This document shows, piece by piece, positions 63,625 to 64,000 of a DNA stretch of 64,000 bases (position 1 is its first letter; the number at the start of each line of letters is the position of its first letter). The stretch lies in NCBI GenBank assembly GCA_041530395.1, contig CP136945.1:1178001-1242000 (forward strand). Reading direction: 5' to 3'. Both the position numbers and the translations under genes were made by a program. The notes beneath the pieces were generated by a model. It did no database searches, was not told the origin of the DNA, and saw only the letters and a list, made by a program, of their open reading frames with translations. Source of the DNA: Thermosynechococcaceae cyanobacterium Okahandja (GTDB lineage Bacteria; Cyanobacteriota; Cyanobacteriia; Thermosynechococcales; Thermosynechococcaceae).

Positions 63625-64000
63625 CTGACTATTTCACAGATACAACAGGTGGCCGCGATCGCCGACCCTAGCCTCAAACTAGCGTGGACAGCCGCCTACG
63701 CGGCGGACGATCGCAAGGGGGTGGATATTTGCCTGTTAGATGTCACCGGGGTGTCGTACCTCACCGACTATTTTGTCATTGTGACGGGGCTATCTAAAAC
63801 CCAAGTGCGCGCCATCTATCAAGCGGTTGAGGAGGCGGCTCAGACCCACTGCCAGCGCCAGCCACAGCATACGGAAGGCCAAGGGGATTGTTCGTGGGTA
63901 CTGATGGACTACGGCGATGTCATTGTGCATATTCAGCTTCCCAAGGAACGCCAGTACTACAACCTAGAAGCCTTTTGGGGACATGCGCGGCGCATTCCCT
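63625..64000 (+). CDS. rsfS: Ribosome silencing factor RsfS, cut by window end
   Basis: Blocks subunit joining by binding L14 (uL14) when nutrients are low. The family core is clear: AAYAADDRKGVDICLLDVTG (20), LTDYFVIVTGLSKTQVRAIY (20), EGQGDCSWVLMDYGDVIVHI (20) and YYNLEAFWG. No ATG precedes it in frame. The best-supported start is CTG 63625 with AGGAG 9 bases upstream, reading MTISQIQQVAAIADP; GTG 63649 is the only other candidate after the upstream stop at 63598. The 3' end lies outside the window. Confidence 0.88.
   Translation, partial: MTISQIQQVAAIADPSLKLAWTAAYAADDRKGVDICLLDVTGVSYLTDYFVIVTGLSKTQVRAIYQAVEEAAQTHCQRQPQHTEGQGDCSWVLMDYGDVIVHIQLPKERQYYNLEAFWGHARRIP

Overview
The window is ordinary gene-dense chromosome of a unicellular cyanobacterium, most likely a thermophile of the Thermosynechococcus group. 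The evidence is the Mg-protoporphyrin methyltransferase (bchM/chlM), the acyl-lipid delta-9 desaturase (desC), a PucC/LhaA-type chlorophyll-family transporter, several small cyanobacteria-type proteins, and the very frequent HIP1 octamer GCGATCGC in almost every gene. The genus assignment is inference from gene set and style. No rRNA, CRISPR array or convincing tRNA gene was seen.

Layout. 0-5.4 kb: end of a GapA-type gap gene, the fatty-acid pair fabD-plsC, an Rpn/DUF4351 protein, and a trxA-thiS-lipoprotein operon. 5.7-16 kb: rlmN, desC, an NAD-epimerase-like protein, a degenerate flavoprotein, an RND pump, a pyruvate-kinase-like protein and an uncharacterised protein. 16-18.6 kb: a PucC-family transporter preceded by an unannotated 31-residue membrane peptide, and an orphan PstB-like ATPase with eroded catalytic motifs. 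18.8-23.5 kb: a signalling cluster of a zinc-ribbon/FHA protein, an FHA-pseudokinase and a kinase-TIR-AAA protein. 23.7-35.9 kb: antiporter, trmFO, tsaE, bchM, an ABC1 kinase, an M3 peptidase, a cupin gene with a highly folded leader, an L,D-transpeptidase, a CPBP protease and pheS. 35.9-37 kb: a ParA-type ATPase plus a small coiled-coil protein with a penultimate-region tryptophan, which looks like the McdA/McdB carboxysome-positioning pair.

40.6-47 kb is an AT-rich island with no HIP1 site. It carries a nonulosonic (pseudaminic-type) acid pathway (pseF, pseG, pseI) with two formyltransferase-like genes and a PIG-L deacetylase, a truncated PIG-L remnant, a hicBA module whose hicB is frameshifted, and a DUF29 gene. 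47-58 kb returns to housekeeping: rlmB, 5-formyl-THF cyclo-ligase, aroB, aroH, aroC, sppA, murI, a Bax-inhibitor-1 protein and an IscA-like protein. 58-62.2 kb is a tightly coupled membrane/beta-helix/SDR operon whose last gene is split by a tnpB-only IS200/IS605-family element that still has both end hairpins. The window ends with menE and the start of rsfS.

The observations most worth following are the FHA/pseudokinase/kinase-TIR-ATPase cluster, the folded RNA ahead of the cupin gene, the 31-residue membrane peptide, the modified nonulosonate pathway, the McdAB-like pair, and the Pho-box-like tandem repeat ahead of a 77-residue cyanobacterial protein.
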